A DNA stretch of 64,000 bases from Spirometra erinaceieuropaei (Eukaryota > Platyhelminthes > Cestoda > Diphyllobothriidea > Diphyllobothriidae). The notes under the pieces were generated by a model. It ran no database searches and was not told the origin of the DNA. It was given only the letters and a program-made list of their open reading frames with translations. The stretch covers positions 210,292 to 274,291 of the forward strand of contig CACRXP010000400.1 of assembly GCA_902702965.1 (NCBI GenBank), read 5' to 3'. This document shows, one piece after another, positions 36,928-49,185 of the stretch (positions within the stretch are counted from its first letter, which is position 1; the number at the start of each line of letters is the position of its first letter). A program made the translations under genes and the position numbers.

Positions 36928-38060
36928 GTGAACACTCGGCGAAATTTCATAACCAGACATCAAACATTTAAATTAGCAAAGCGCCGAAGGGAAGTGGAAG
37001 GGGACTGGGAGGAAAACAAGAAACTGTTATGCATACAAAATTACAGGCAGGGACATTACGTTAGACATATTAAGGATAATGGCCGGAGGGTAGACTGGTT
37101 GCATAGCAACCACCCGTCAAAAGAACTGGCAGATACGACTGTATGAGGTTATGGACAGGCTCGATAAACGCTTCCAGTAGCAACTGTAGCAACTGAGAAG
37201 GGACACTGTTGGCACCGTCGGATTCCAGTCAGATATCAGCGAAGAGTTTTGAGAGAACTCAATGCCTGAAATCAGGTTATGACACGAACACAACAACTGG
37301 CTCGAATGTAGGCACCTTGACAGAGAAATAATTGTGACGTGAAAGTTTCTATTCAAATCAACGGTCCATGTAAACGTGGGGCTAAGAACTTACCAGACAC
37401 ACCGCGGGCGCTATGGCGGAGGTGACAAGACCATGTAGTAAAGTCCATGTGCACTTCAGGGTACCGTTCACCAATCAGATTTGTTTAATACTTGTCAACG
37501 CATGGTCCAAAATGGCTAGACGTTCTAGACGAAAAGGCAACAACTGCAAAGGTCACGCTCAGAAATTCGGAAGGGTTGTTTGCGCGTTACACTATTTCTA
37601 CGGAGATCATAGGCCGAAAATGGAAGCCAGTTTACTTTCTCTCTATTCCAACAGTATCGTCAGAATTCTAAAATTGGACGCAGGATATTGCCGCCTTGCA
37701 GGCCTAAGCGATTGGCCAACTTGAATCGTCTCGCGGACACATTCAAGAGCGTGATGAAGAAGATGTGGACTAAAGGAGTCAACAGAGCAAATATTGACAA
37801 AGTTCTTCTTACCTACCGCATAGCTCCTAGAGACCAAATGAATGGCCAAACAGTCCGATGTTCAAGTCCAATATGTGAATTTAGAAGGCCGAGTAACAGC
37901 CGCTTAACACTTCTTTTATGGGGTTAAGGACCTGTGGACGGTAGGATCTATCCAGAACGTCCGAGGTGTAGTTTTCTGGGTTGAAACCACAGCAAGTCTA
38001 CTACGGAGCCAGCTTGAGCATCGGGTGGTATGGGAGACAAAGTTGTTTCATGATCAGCAG
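36928..38060 (+). mobile_element. Ty3/gypsy integrase relic
   Basis: Frames read VHVHFRVPFTNQICLILVNAWSK at about 37,450, compare the VHVDFAGPF...YLILVDAWSK integrase core. The catalytic Asp has become His in the first motif. Next come GSQFTFSLFQQ in another frame, then NLNRLADTFKSVMKKM (compare AERFVDTFKRAMKKM) and VNRANIDKVLLTYRIAP (compare DKFLLTYRxTP). The C-terminal WTVGSIQNVRGVVFWVET resembles the chromatin-side barrel. The part 36,928-37,390 is unassigned. Inactive. Confidence 0.7.
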
Positions 38061-38379
38061 CTGCATTAACGTTTATTGCTTTCAGTTAACGAGGTTTATG
38101 CTTTCCGCTTAAAGAAAATCCCATATTCCTCTATATTTCGAAGAAGACATAATATACTCTACATACAATTTTGCAATGGGCGCGCGCGTTTATGAACATT
38201 TCGTGAGTAGCATTGGTAAACGGACAGGTATGGTGCTTAGTGAATAGCTATTGCATTGTCCCAAAATTCCTCATAATAAGAAACTTTTTAAAACCGATAG
38301 ATACGTTTATTCCCGTGGAAAATTTGAACGTAATGCGATCCTCTACGAAATTGCCGGGAAAAGGATATTTCTAAACATG

Positions 38380-39390
38380 TATTGGTATTTATAAAACGAT
38401 TGAAAATTAATGTGAAAAAGCATACTACATTTTACGGCGAGCACTGTGTAAAGCTGGTCGGACAGATGTGCATTCAAATGCTGACATGCTGGCGAGCCCA
38501 AATTGTTAAAGTATTACGTCATGGGATAATCGATATTGCAAGGCGACCTTATCAAAAAGACATTTCAGAATTATGGCGACTAGTTCATGAGATCCATCAT
38601 TCACTGTAGACAACCGGCCAGTAAATATACAGCTGCTCTGGCCTCAAAGACTGCGTGCAATCCTCTCGGAAATAAAACGATTCCCACATCGGGATTGTGG
38701 AATAATCCGTTTGTTATTCAGTTCACAACGGTAGAGACGAGGTTTATGGAATTATCGGAGGACGCGGTCGGTATGAACACATAAAGAAAGGTATGTCGGA
38801 AAGTAAAGTCGTAGAAAAATTTGGTTTTCAAACAAATCTACGGATACATCATACATCCAGCAGAATATTCAATTTGGACTGATCTGGTCGCAGAGGAGAA
38901 AAAACCCAATCGACAAATACAAGTTTGCGCTGACTACACCTCACTGAACGGGACGTGAGGAGATATCCTTACCCGCCGAAGACGGTGGACCACATTTGCA
39001 CGAATCTGAATGCTGCAAACATTTTCCTAATGATTGACGTCTCAGAGGTGTACTTACAGTCGGTGGTCTGTGAGACAATGCAGGAGATGTCAATCCTTAA
39101 TGTGCATTGGGATTTTTGCAAGTAAACTCGTCCGAACTATGGCATTAAAACGACATCGAACATATATCAGCAAATTAAGGACGATATGCCTACTAATATA
39201 CCTGAGATCGTTGATTGAAGGATGACATATTGGTCATCGGGCGTACGTCGAGGTGCAACTGCAAAGATTTTTCAAGGTCATATACTTTCTCATTTATCAT
39301 AATTTAAAATGAATATTAAGATTCCATCTCCCAGACTGGAACTCAATGCGTCGTTATCAGCTATTCTAAAAAGCTAGCGGAGGACCAAAA
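38380..39390 (+). mobile_element. Ty3/gypsy RT relic
   Basis: QIQVCADYTSLNG at about 38,920 matches the gypsy RT QIRVCADYSTGLN motif. IFLMIDVSEVYLQ at 39,023 matches FxxIDLSDAYLQ, with the catalytic Asp of SDAY replaced by Glu-Val. Downstream pieces match the SxYQQxxDxMLxxIPG and YDDIL regions only weakly. The segment 38,380-38,830 is open in short frames but unassigned. The relic lies downstream of an integrase, the reverse of gypsy order, so two different insertions are likely. Confidence 0.6.
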
Positions 39391-39399
39391 AATTGTTTA

Positions 39400-40090
39400 A
39401 AACCGTAGGGAGAAGAATTATGAGGTCAAACTATCAATAACGGAAAGAATATGGACAGCGTCCGTGAACCCTACTCGGATACATCCGCACAAGGATACAG
39501 GCATCGCACGTAACCTTATTTGAAACACCACTGTCTAAGCAGACGTTACCACGGATTCCTTGTTCTAAGAGCGTACTCGGATCCCCAATCAGCAGTTGGC
39601 GACCAATATGGGTGAACATATGCACCACACACGCGTTTTATGACGCAAATAAGTTAAAGACCTTTAGACATTTAGGATAAGTAAAATTTTTTTTTATTGA
39701 TTTTTCGGGGTTTTGCGATGTTTTTACACTGTGTACAACGGGCTACAGTGAACGAATGACAGGAAGACCCTTTGGGCTTAACATCGCCTAATGCCAATGC
39801 CGAATATCTATTCTGCTTCCGACCAACCAGCCAAGAAGAAAAATGGAGGAATGTCAGATATAGGAATGGAGTTACGCATATGAAGCTGCGTTCTCGTTTG
39901 GACATTTGTACCTCACTGATTTTAGTTCTGTATTCTTCGCGAGGAATGTGCGTTAATGACCATAAATTGTTCCGTACATCCCGCTTGTGGACTGGCCACT
40001 GTAGTTCGCACCTTGATGCCGTTGTATGAAGGTCCTCCATACAGACCATAATTTGGTCGCCATATCATGTTCCGTCTTGGCGTACGTAAT
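39400..40090. other. No gene recognised
   Basis: A 125-codon minus-strand ORF (39,672-40,049) has several cysteines but no signal peptide, splice support, domain or paralogue that I can see. It may be chance. Confidence 0.3.
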
Positions 40091-40092
40091 CT

Positions 40093-41355
40093 CTCCTCCG
40101 ATATAACTCCAAATGAATGTCGACTGTTATATCGATTTCGTTAAGACAGTCCACTGGATATAGTACATGCAAATTACAATAAAACAACAGAAGCAGTAGG
40201 CGTGCGGAAGGAAAATATGATTATCCCGTTAAGGATGACAGACTCTGGCAAAAAATGTTCCTGCACACATTCGGGGAATTTATAGAGCTTTGATATAAAC
40301 GACGTACTCCAAGTTGGTGCATTAATATCCGGTGAGCTGACATATCGGAAGACTCTGGGGAAAAATTGGGGTACGCACAAATGAGCAGAAATATCCCACA
40401 GGTGTACTATTCTGCAAGGGAATACTGGGGATTATTTGTATGGTTTTAGCTGGTGCCTTTACTCACAATCGGTTAAACCATGTTATGTGTGAATTTAAAA
40501 ATTAATTAGATAGATACGAAAACATTCATGACCAGGGATGTCATACAGCGTTGTCAGTTACGTGAACCGTAAATAGTCCAAATGTTTTTACATTTCTATA
40601 TAATTGGCAACACGTGCAGTAACGCCCACATTATTTCACAATCCCGAGCCGTATATTCGCCAGTGTTCAGTTTAAACAAATGCATAAATGCTACGACGGT
40701 TAAAAACATGGCGTTAACTCCTCCGATATAACTCCAACTGAATGTCGACTGCTATTACGATTTCGCTAAGCCAGTCCACTGGATATAGTACATGCAAATG
40801 ACAATTAACCAGCAGAAACAATAGGCATGCGAAAGGAAAATATGATTATCCTGGTAAAGATGACATATTCTGACAAAAATGTTCCTACACAGATTCGGGG
40901 GAATTTATACAGATTTGATATAAACGACCTTCTCCAAGTTGGTGCATTACTATACGGTGAGCTCACAATTTAGACATAATTACCAACCAGAAGGCTGACC
41001 GGAAGAATTGGGCGACGCATTATTGGGCCGAAATCACCCACACGAGTATCATGGTGCGATGGAATACTGGCGGACGATTTGTGTGATTTAAGCTGGTGCC
41101 TTTACTCACAATAGGTAAAATCATGTTACGTGTGAATTTAAAATTTAATTATATAGAGAGGAAAACGTTCATGACCGGGAGTGTCAAGCAGCGTTGTCAG
41201 TTACGTGAACCGTAAATAGTCGAAATGTTTTTACATTTCTATATAATTGGTAACACGTGCAGTAACGCCCACAATATTCGACATGTTCGCCCCATATATC
41301 CGCCAATGTCAAGTGTAAACAAATGCATGAATGTTACGACGGCTAAAAACACGGC
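40093..41355. repeat. Two-copy tandem duplication, period 625 bp
   Basis: Unit 1 starts at 40,093 and unit 2 at 40,718, both with 'ctcctccgatataactcca'. They stay alignable to 'gctacgacggttaaaaaca' and 'gttacgacggctaaaaaca'. Identity is about 85-90% by eye. No coding function is visible. A 113-codon ORF at 41,225 starts inside unit 2 and has no homologue in unit 1. Confidence 0.9.
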
Positions 41356-41359
41356 GTTG

Positions 41360-42780
41360 CCAAGCCTGGCATGGACCCCTAGTCCGCAAAAAAGTCTCGC
41401 ATGGCAAGTCCGCGCGTGCATTAGCAATCATTGTGCAGCCGAACTATGCGCGAACTTCAGGTTGTCGACATTATTCGAGGGTTACCCCATGCATGCGCTC
41501 ATAGCTGGACTACAGGGAACACGGCAACCAGACAAGGACCGAATCCTTAAATGCCACGCAACATAGACAGAGAAGGATTCAAAGTTGGTTTGCACGCCGT
41601 CTGCGGCAATATAGCTGTCCTATGCTATCCCGTATCCTCTGCTATATGAGTGCATACATAAACTGCCCCACAGTGCTGTAGGATATAAGAAAAAACAGTC
41701 AAAGTAGAAGTGATAAATTTTGGAATTGCATGATTATACTAGGAACGTATTGACTTGATAATCACCTACATAGGCAACATATGATATTTGCCATCTTCGG
41801 AGATATTGTCATCTGGTATGAGGTAATTGCTTACGCGCTGATAGCTGATGCCACTGTATCTGAATCTACTCGGTTTCTCATCGAGAGTTTTTAACTGTTA
41901 ATTATTTATTATTCTGCAATAAATACAAATGGTTTTGGGGCGGGTTTTAAGGAATGTCCCTCTTATGTTCAATGGATGTTGAAATCAATAGTCTACCCGA
42001 TTTAGATTACTTTAACTGTCATTGCAAACGTCACTAGCACTTTCAAATGAACGAATACTGAAACAGCCCCGTTAGGCGTACAGCATCGTTCTAAATTCTA
42101 AGGAGAGCAGACATAGGCCAAGGGTAGGGTTTTAGTTGAGTACAGTGTCAGGGCCAAGTCAGAGAAAGCGCTAGAGCAACGTTTAGAGATCTGATTTTAA
42201 TACATTTTTGGCTATGGCTATTTGTAATTTTAGGGCCAGGACGTAATAATGATAATCTGTTGCTGTAATATTTATAGCAACCGCACATGTGTTTCGGAAT
42301 TGAAACAAACAGGCAAGAGGGGTATTATCAGACTGAATTTGAGGGAAACCAGGGTAGGATTAGAGTTGGAATTTTAACAAAGTTAGGGATAAGGGTCTAG
42401 GTTAGAATTGACACGCATTTAAATTGTGTGCTACTGGCTGCTAATTTTAGGCATCAGACATGATGTTATTCAACTGTCCTCACATTTATAGCAAGTTCAC
42501 GTGTATTACGCGACCTTGTCTTGTCCCCGTGTTGTTTGTGTGTACGTTGTAGGATATCATCTCCCTGCACTTGGAGCGAAGTCTTCATGTGTCGATCGTG
42601 ATGACATAGATACATCTTTCATGCGCTCTCAAAATCTTCTATATTTTGCTGGTAGCATTGTGGATTTAACTCTCGTTTCAACAACTAAAAAATTCTCTGA
42701 GGTAACTGTAAATAACATTAATGAGTCACGAACTTCTCATTAGCCGTAGGATTAGCATATATCTGACTTTGGTAAAAATT
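41360..42780. other. No gene recognised; weak 200-bp repeat
   Basis: Positions 42,190-42,300 and 42,385-42,500 resemble each other ('ctgctaattttaggcatcag'-type and 'cacatttatagcaa' blocks). Otherwise nothing is identifiable. Confidence 0.35.
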
Positions 42781-44010
42781 GTGCTCGTCCTTGCCAGAAG
42801 CATTTGAATTTTAGTGTGAACAAATAATTGTAAATTCAGTGTTTACATAAAACATCGGAATTTATTTAGGACCTAGATGACTGAAAGAATATAGATAGAA
42901 GAGAAGAACAAATTACCCATAACTAAAGCCTTCCTTGACATCGGAAGTTATAGGCTGTGCCAATAGGTTGTTTTTTGTCATTCAAATGACCACTCCAGCT
43001 CATATTGCGTAAGATACCACAAAAATTACTGTATTCGTAACCACGGAAATCTACGGCTGTGCTCTAATTAAAGTTTAAGGCCAATACAATTTTAACCGCA
43101 CCCACACTTCAAATTTACAAATAACGTTAAATGACATATGCTAGGCAGGTTTCACTCAGTGCCGAATATGCTGATAAGTGTATTTTCGCCAAGCCTGCGT
43201 GAGGCTTTTAGACGTCCGTGATTGTTTTGTCGGCCAAGTTTAAGCACGCTAAGCGTTTGCAATGAGCCTATAAAGGGTTACTGCTATTTTGAAAACTCGT
43301 GGTTTTAAACGTGACTTGTTTATGTGTATTGGGTAGGCTACGTCCTGGAGCGGCTTCATAAAATTAAAGACACATCTGAGAATTAGCATCTATCCTACTT
43401 CAGCAGAACTTCGGTCGTCGTTTTCGGGCAGCATTTGAATTTAAGGGTGGATATATAATGCTAAAAATGTAAAATTTAAATATACCATCGGAATTTATTG
43501 CAGACATTGAGGTACGGCAGGAGGATAATACAAGGCGAGAACAGGAAATATCATAACTAAGGTTTCCCTTGACCTAGAAAGACTAAAGTCGTGTCGATGA
43601 GTTGTTGTTTACTATTGTGGTGACCACGCCAGCTTGCATTCGGTAAACGTCCTTGAAAAAAAGAGCGTGCATATAAACGGAAATCTACGGCGGTGGCCAA
43701 ACTTAGTTTAGGGCCAATAGAATTGTAGCGACACCCACGTTCCAAATGTATAAATAGTGTTAAATCACACATGTTTGAAGAGTTTCCCTCGTTCCGAATA
43801 GGCTGATGATAATATTTTCAACAAATCTACTTGGGGTTCTTTTGATGTCCGCAATTGTTGTCTCCCGCAAGTTTAAACACGCTGCGCTTTTGTAATAGAA
43901 CTCCAAGTGTTTACTGATCTTTTTAAAGCACATGGTGTGCTTTTGGCAGGCTTCTTCCAGAAATGGCATCAAAAATTAAAAACACTTCTCTGATTACGAT
44001 TATGGAAACT
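42781..44010. repeat. Two-copy tandem duplication, period about 631-634 bp, upstream of the Kunitz-like gene
   Basis: Unit 1 42,781-43,395 and unit 2 43,415-44,010 share 'gcatttgaattt', 'catcggaatttatt', 'cggaaatctacggc' and 'aagtttaaacacgc' blocks in order. Identity is lower than in the 40-kb tandem. Unit 2 ends about 30 bp before the first exon acceptor, so the duplication probably lies in the first intron or the promoter. Confidence 0.8.
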
Positions 44011-44040
44011 AACATTCAATTCGATCTTTTTTTCTTTCAG

Positions 44041-45056
44041 CGTGTTCATTCATGGTCCCAATCGAGAGACCGCAAAGTTTTGAAATCTGCAAAAGTGAAC
44101 ACAAAGAATGCACCTCTATCCGTTACATGCCAGAGGATAAAGCTAAGTTCTTGGACTGCCGTTTGGCCTGTGCAAGACGACGAGGTTTGTGTCTTCTTAA
44201 CATTTGTGTTTCGACTGTTCGTCGCTACCGTTTGTTACGTCTCCTTAGTGTCGCATATTCGTATGCTAAATTGGACTAAGTGCAAATATGGAATAGCTGA
44301 TTTTCTTCCAGAAAACCTAACTGAGGATTTGACCGCCTACTTTTGTGAGAAACCTGCAATGCCGTGCACTCCATACAAGGTATCTGGACGGAAAGCCTAT
44401 AGCGAGAACTTCGAAAGACACGTGCTGTGTGTTCAGGTTTGTCACTTTGTTGAAAAGGGTAAGCAGCCACATCGTGCATCCAAGAATTCTTGTTATTCAC
44501 TCTCTTTACCCGACAAATTAATGCACAAATGTGCAAGAGTATACCATAACTCATTTGCAATCTTAATTTGCTGATAGCTGTATTACTACGTGGGAATTTG
44601 TCCTTCAATTTTAGCTGAGCGTAGCTGCGCGAGTGCGTTTTCATTGTCTTCAGACACAAAGGATCCACCCACTGCTATACGGAGAATAAACGGAAGCTTT
44701 GACGCCTTCAACAAATGTACTTTTAAATGTGATGGATGGACAAATCGTAAGCCTTTATGATTTTGTACGAGATGGTTTAGTTTATTTTCTAATTGTATTG
44801 TTCTGTCTCGCCAGAATGGTTGATACATAGTGCCATTTTTGTTAAAGTGGAGAACACCCATGAAAATATCGCCTTCTTCAGTATCCCGAAGGTCGCGTTC
44901 GCGGAAGCCAAATACTTCTCGAACCCAAAAGGAGGAAATGCGTTCGCCGGCCTAAAGAACTGCTTGCGAACGTGCATGTTAGGTGATAAAGAATTTCGCT
45001 TTAATGTACCGCAACATGCGCGTAGGGCTGGTTCCAGAGTACCCCCTTTCAGTTGA
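44041..45056 (+). CDS. Secreted-type multi-exon protein with Kunitz-like repeats (first exon not found)
   Basis: Four exons: 44,041-44,184, 44,249-44,458, 44,615-44,746 and 44,815-45,056 (TGA). All three introns (64, 156 and 68 nt) are GT-AG and phase 1, and the first acceptor has a strong pyrimidine tract, so three internal exons are symmetric modules of 48, 70 and 44 codons. Each exon ends in C-x3-C (LDCRLAC, VLCVQVC, KCTFKC, NCLRTC) followed by a few residues and the splice site. Exon 3 fits a Kunitz domain: YF, Cys eight residues later, Gly, then ENF, Cys, x3, Cys at the spacing of BPTI-type domains. It lacks the Cys14-Cys38 pair. Exon 5 keeps FF...Y...GGNAF...C-x3-C. A signal-peptide exon with a phase-1 donor is expected upstream. 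A GT at 44,999 could end exon 5 earlier, with a further exon near 45,318. Kunitz proteins are expanded secreted inhibitors in flatworms, but the missing reactive-site disulfide makes protease inhibition uncertain. Confidence 0.65.
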
Positions 45057-45399
45057 ATTTTCGTAAGTTTTATGCAATATATGTGATGAACTCAAAGTGT
45101 TTCGAAAGCAAAAGCATGTCTGAATCTGTACCCCGAGATCTACTAAAATTCTGGCAGCATCTTATACATGACTATTAGCGTATGAAAACTAACCGAAATG
45201 CTTGGACCATTTACACCCATCTACATGATGGGATATAATTGGAAATAAGGAATATTTGGGAGGCAGTAAACTTTATTGTTAACCTTTTAAGACTGGTTCC
45301 CCCGCTCGTTTTCAGATAACGGGCGTGCAAAACAAGTAACTTATGGATCGAGTCTGACAAAGGATTCTAGGTTTGGTTAACGTCATCTTCTCGGGATTG

Positions 45400-45765
45400 G
45401 TTGGATCCGTTTGAATCTGTTCTTAACGATTTTGTATATTCTCTTCGTGATGCCGTATATAGTGGCCAAAACAGGAAATCAGTCTCAACCCGTATACATG
45501 AACATCATTTAACAGTAAAGGGACGTCACAATCTATCGCAGGTGACCAGGCGCAATTTGTAAACTGGACAAAAATTTCCATGGGGAAACACTCGCATTGT
45601 TACCGCCTGTCCAATTAAGAAGGGCCGCGAATTCTTGGAGCCAATGCACCCAGACGAGGCATGCATCAACCGGCATATCGACCTAGATGTGACAAACAAA
45701 ATCGTTAAGGACAGATTCAAACTGACCAAACCAATTGCGATAAGATGACGTTAACCAATCCTATA
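45400..45765 (+). mobile_element. Penelope-like GIY-YIG fragment
   Basis: Frames read AVYSGQNRKSVSTRIHEHH at about 45,455 (GIY-YIG core, compare YTGQTGRxLxxRIxEH), then NTRIVTACPIKKGREFLEP at 45,588, then INRHIDLD at 45,667, the typical end (GREFLEAW...INRHIDLD). One stop (45,560) lies inside. The 3' end with hammerhead-like motif and AATAAA follows at 45,816-45,860. Confidence 0.75.
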
Positions 45766-45815
45766 ATCATTTGTTAGACTTGGTCTATACGATGATTGCA
45801 TTTTTCGCCCGTTGT

Positions 45816-45860
45816 CTGAGGACGAGCTGAGGAACAAGTCTTGAAAGTTTACACAATAAA
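45816..45860 (+). ncRNA. Hammerhead-like motif and AATAAA at a PLE 3' end
   Basis: CTGAGGA, then a GAC...GTC hairpin of about 20 nt, then TTGAAAG, then ACACAATAAAC with AATAAA at 45,855-45,860. Both core boxes are present (CUGANGA and GAAA). The pairing is short. Confidence 0.4.
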
Positions 45861-45899
45861 CTTTATTGTTGCCCGAATAATTCCATATTCCTAAATATA

Positions 45900-48800
45900 T
45901 CTGTTGGGATGAGTTTTTTATTTGGACTGAGTGTTTGGTTATAATACCGTTGTGTGAAAAACGCGTACCATTTATTGACTGCGTAAACGTTGATAGTTGT
46001 CAAATTTTAGATGAAAACATTCGAAATCATTTTCATTGAATCGACCGCGTAGATTGCAAATTAAAACGGTATATAATTTACAAGGGCATTACAGTTTTAA
46101 CGCAAAATGTTTTTTTGTGTTTTAGTGCAAGCGCGTGTTATGAGACTCTTACGTGGACAACGCTTATTTTATTCTCCAACTATTCATTTACGTTTGGAAT
46201 TTTCTGTGTTAAAAATAAATGTTTGACAGTTCTATTATGCACGAATCCGGATTTACAAAACGCGCAAGAAATAACCAAGATTGTTGACTCCGCAAGACCC
46301 CTGAAACTTTAGTTAATCCATGCGATTGAACATACTTGCCTAATCGCGCGAGATGCAACGAGCCCCATTTGTAAAATATTTCACAGTCTGCTGGTGAAGA
46401 TAACGAATCGTTGAATTAATGCAGCATATAATGAGCGTTTGTTTTTCTCATTCCTTAATAACTTTTCCGGCTACGCTTTACAGTGTAAGATATCCATAAT
46501 TCTTGTATTAACTTGACTATATTATTTGTTCGAAAGCAATATTTGAAGCCCACAGAGATGTAAATACTACTAGGTTTAGATCAATAGGCGTGATGTGAGG
46601 CAGCGCGACACCAGAAAGTAGCTTATGAATGTGACTTCACATCTCGGTAGTGAAATATTTGAAAAGTATTTATGCCGATGCAATCAATTTAGGTATATTC
46701 TTTGCAAAATTGTCTGCCTTTATAGAACCACTTGAATTTGCAGAGGAAGCAAAGTTAAGTTAACCGTTACCTTTGGTAGATAGTCTTCGAATATTTCATG
46801 GTATATGTCTTACATGCGTTGTCCGATTACTTCGGCCGGTCAATTATCGTCCAGTGACTATAATATGCGTGCTGGAGCTAAAATAATTTTAACGGCGTCA
46901 GCGATTACAATTGCGAAATATGTGCAATCCGGCGATGGCCCTCACCTGCGACTGACACAAACGTGCAATTCATATGTGTGATTTAAGTAAATGCTCTATT
47001 GCGCTGTTGAGTGAAACATTGTCAATTCAGCTCTAGGGCATTAGCTGAAGGTGTTTAGGATAGTCAGATTTTATAATAACCCACGAATGACGACATTGCT
47101 GTTAGACAGCCTCCACGACGTCATTCAATATCCGAAAGGGTGCTTTCAATGCATATTTTATCTTTATGACAACATAAAATAATGCCGTTGGGAATTGTGA
47201 AATGCTTACTAACTTCGCTATGTAAATTTAAGTAGCCACGCACAGGGAAATCTTCGTTATGCCGAAATGTTTTACTTTACAATTTTCATATCCAGGAAGC
47301 TTATTTACCTAATGGAAACTCTATGTGTCAGAACTTCCTGTATGCGGCAGTTGTTGGCAAGTTCTGACAGATGGCGGCCGCTAACCGATTTTTGTAGACA
47401 TTTAGTGTGCTTATTGAAAGCGCCAACGGTCAACCAGGGTGTGGAGTGGATCACGAGTCGGGAAAAACAGAACACAATTTTTCTCCATGAGATCACATAA
47501 AGGTGGCCGAGAAGTTGCATAAACCCTAGAGCCGTCAAAATGTCCCAAGGAGTCTGAGAGTTCATAGGTGACGAAGGAGAACACACAGATACATTGTCGA
47601 AAGTATCTACATAGATTTACTTTGGTTGTTAACTGACAAAATGACAACGGAAAATTGAAGAACCACAAATAACTGCCCATGGGTTGTGTTTCGTGTCACA
47701 AACGAATGGTGATACTGGGAGTTTTATGGGCAGAACAACACACCGGCTAGTAAGCTAAAGAAATGCTAGCTAACCCAAAATTTGTGCTGACCTTTTCAGA
47801 ACTTATAATTTTTCCAGTTTCTTGGTCGTTTAGATGCCGGTAGAAAAAAAGGACTTACGATAAATAAGATGGATACAGGTTGAAAACAGAACATTGTACT
47901 GTGTGTATAAATGGCAGTGGTATTACATCTAAAAGTCTTTTAAATCTCCTTGTATATAATGTATACCGGCTTTCTGCACTGTGAGCCGCTCATGATGGAT
48001 TAACTGCATTTAGTAGGTAGTTCTGTTTTCGCGAACACCAACTGCTGGGTTATTGACAGACTCCTCGTGAGTAGGTAGTAAAAACCGTTGTAAAACTAAT
48101 CACAGGTTCGGCCAATTTCGCTGAGCTGAATTGTCTGTTACTATAAATTAACTGGAGTCAACTCGTCAAAATCAATGCGACAACCATTCGAGAAAGCAAT
48201 TATAAGTATGTTTAAACTTCGTCGGAATACCGGTGAAAGACATGTGCCTGTGTGCACTTAGATATTACCACTACTGTCGGTTGTTTAAAGTAGAATACGT
48301 GCAAACGTAAAGTTTATTTGTTAAAGAGTGGAGCATGCATGGCTACTGATACCATCCAGTGTAATCCGCCACGAAGTTTGTAAACACCCGACATATATTT
48401 AAGCTTCTATAGACTAGGTCACATGCACATTACCGCGCGCACCACCTGACATCTTCGAGCCGTATCCTCGTAAATACGCATATGTGTAAATAAAAGTATA
48501 ATTTTTCCGGCTGTCCAGAACAGGTCGTGTCGTCCGGCAGTCACGCCTGACAATAAGCCCCTCATTCGCAGGTCAGTCTCGACTAGCGAGCCCGCGCGTC
48601 AGGTAGCATCGCCGATAAGTGAACGACCCGGTGATGGCGTAAAAAAACGCATTTTCTGAGTGAGGCAAACAGTGTTCTAATCAGATGTATGAAGTTGTTT
48701 TTGTTATGTTTTGCCAAAGTCGTCCTGTATATTCGGTGTATATTTCTTACTTATGCCAAAAGCTGAACGCAGATAGGCGAAACTAATGACTGCGAGCGGT

Positions 48801-49180
48801 GTAGGAGAGAGACCGCGTTACTGGCACTCTTTGATTACAGGGACATTTGAGATTATTGGATTCTACTAAAACCTAGTGGATTCTCGAAAGCAGTACATAC
48901 GTATTTTCTGAACGGTAAACATACAGTTTTGTTGTGATTAGACTGTGATTAAGGGTCATCGAAGCATACGACTTATGACAGAGATGAAATAAGTGCTGCG
49001 AAGAATAATGTCTGTGCCTATAACCGCGTGTGAGGATGAACAGAGGAAAAAGTCCAGACGCCAAGTCGCACAAGAAATTTGTGCTATCAAGCTCATCCAG
49101 GCAAACAAACTTCGTCTTGTTTAGCGATCCTCTTTTCCCAATTAATTTGTCGTGAATAACCAGACAAAATACAAAATCTA
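45900..49180. other. No gene recognised
   Basis: Overlapping minus-strand ORFs at 47,305-47,680 (93 and 89 codons) compete for the same DNA. One begins MGSYLWFFNFPLSFCQ, which resembles a signal peptide, but no splice structure or paralogue supports it. The stretch 48,430-48,650 is GC-richer with many CG dinucleotides and may be part of an LTR or promoter; I cannot tell which. Confidence 0.35.
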
Positions 49181-49185
49181 GTCCG

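Noticed and set aside
39672..40049. 125-codon minus-strand ORF
   Set aside because: No motif, no splice support, no paralogue. Length alone is not convincing in a 64-kb window.
43963..44574. 203-codon continuous ORF as a single-exon gene
   Set aside because: It reads exon 3 of the Kunitz-like gene in frame but exon 2 out of frame and passes through two introns. The phase-consistent spliced model explains the cysteine pattern better.
47305..47680. Two overlapping minus-strand ORFs, one with a signal-like start
   Set aside because: They use different frames of the same DNA and neither has supporting splice sites or homologues in the window.
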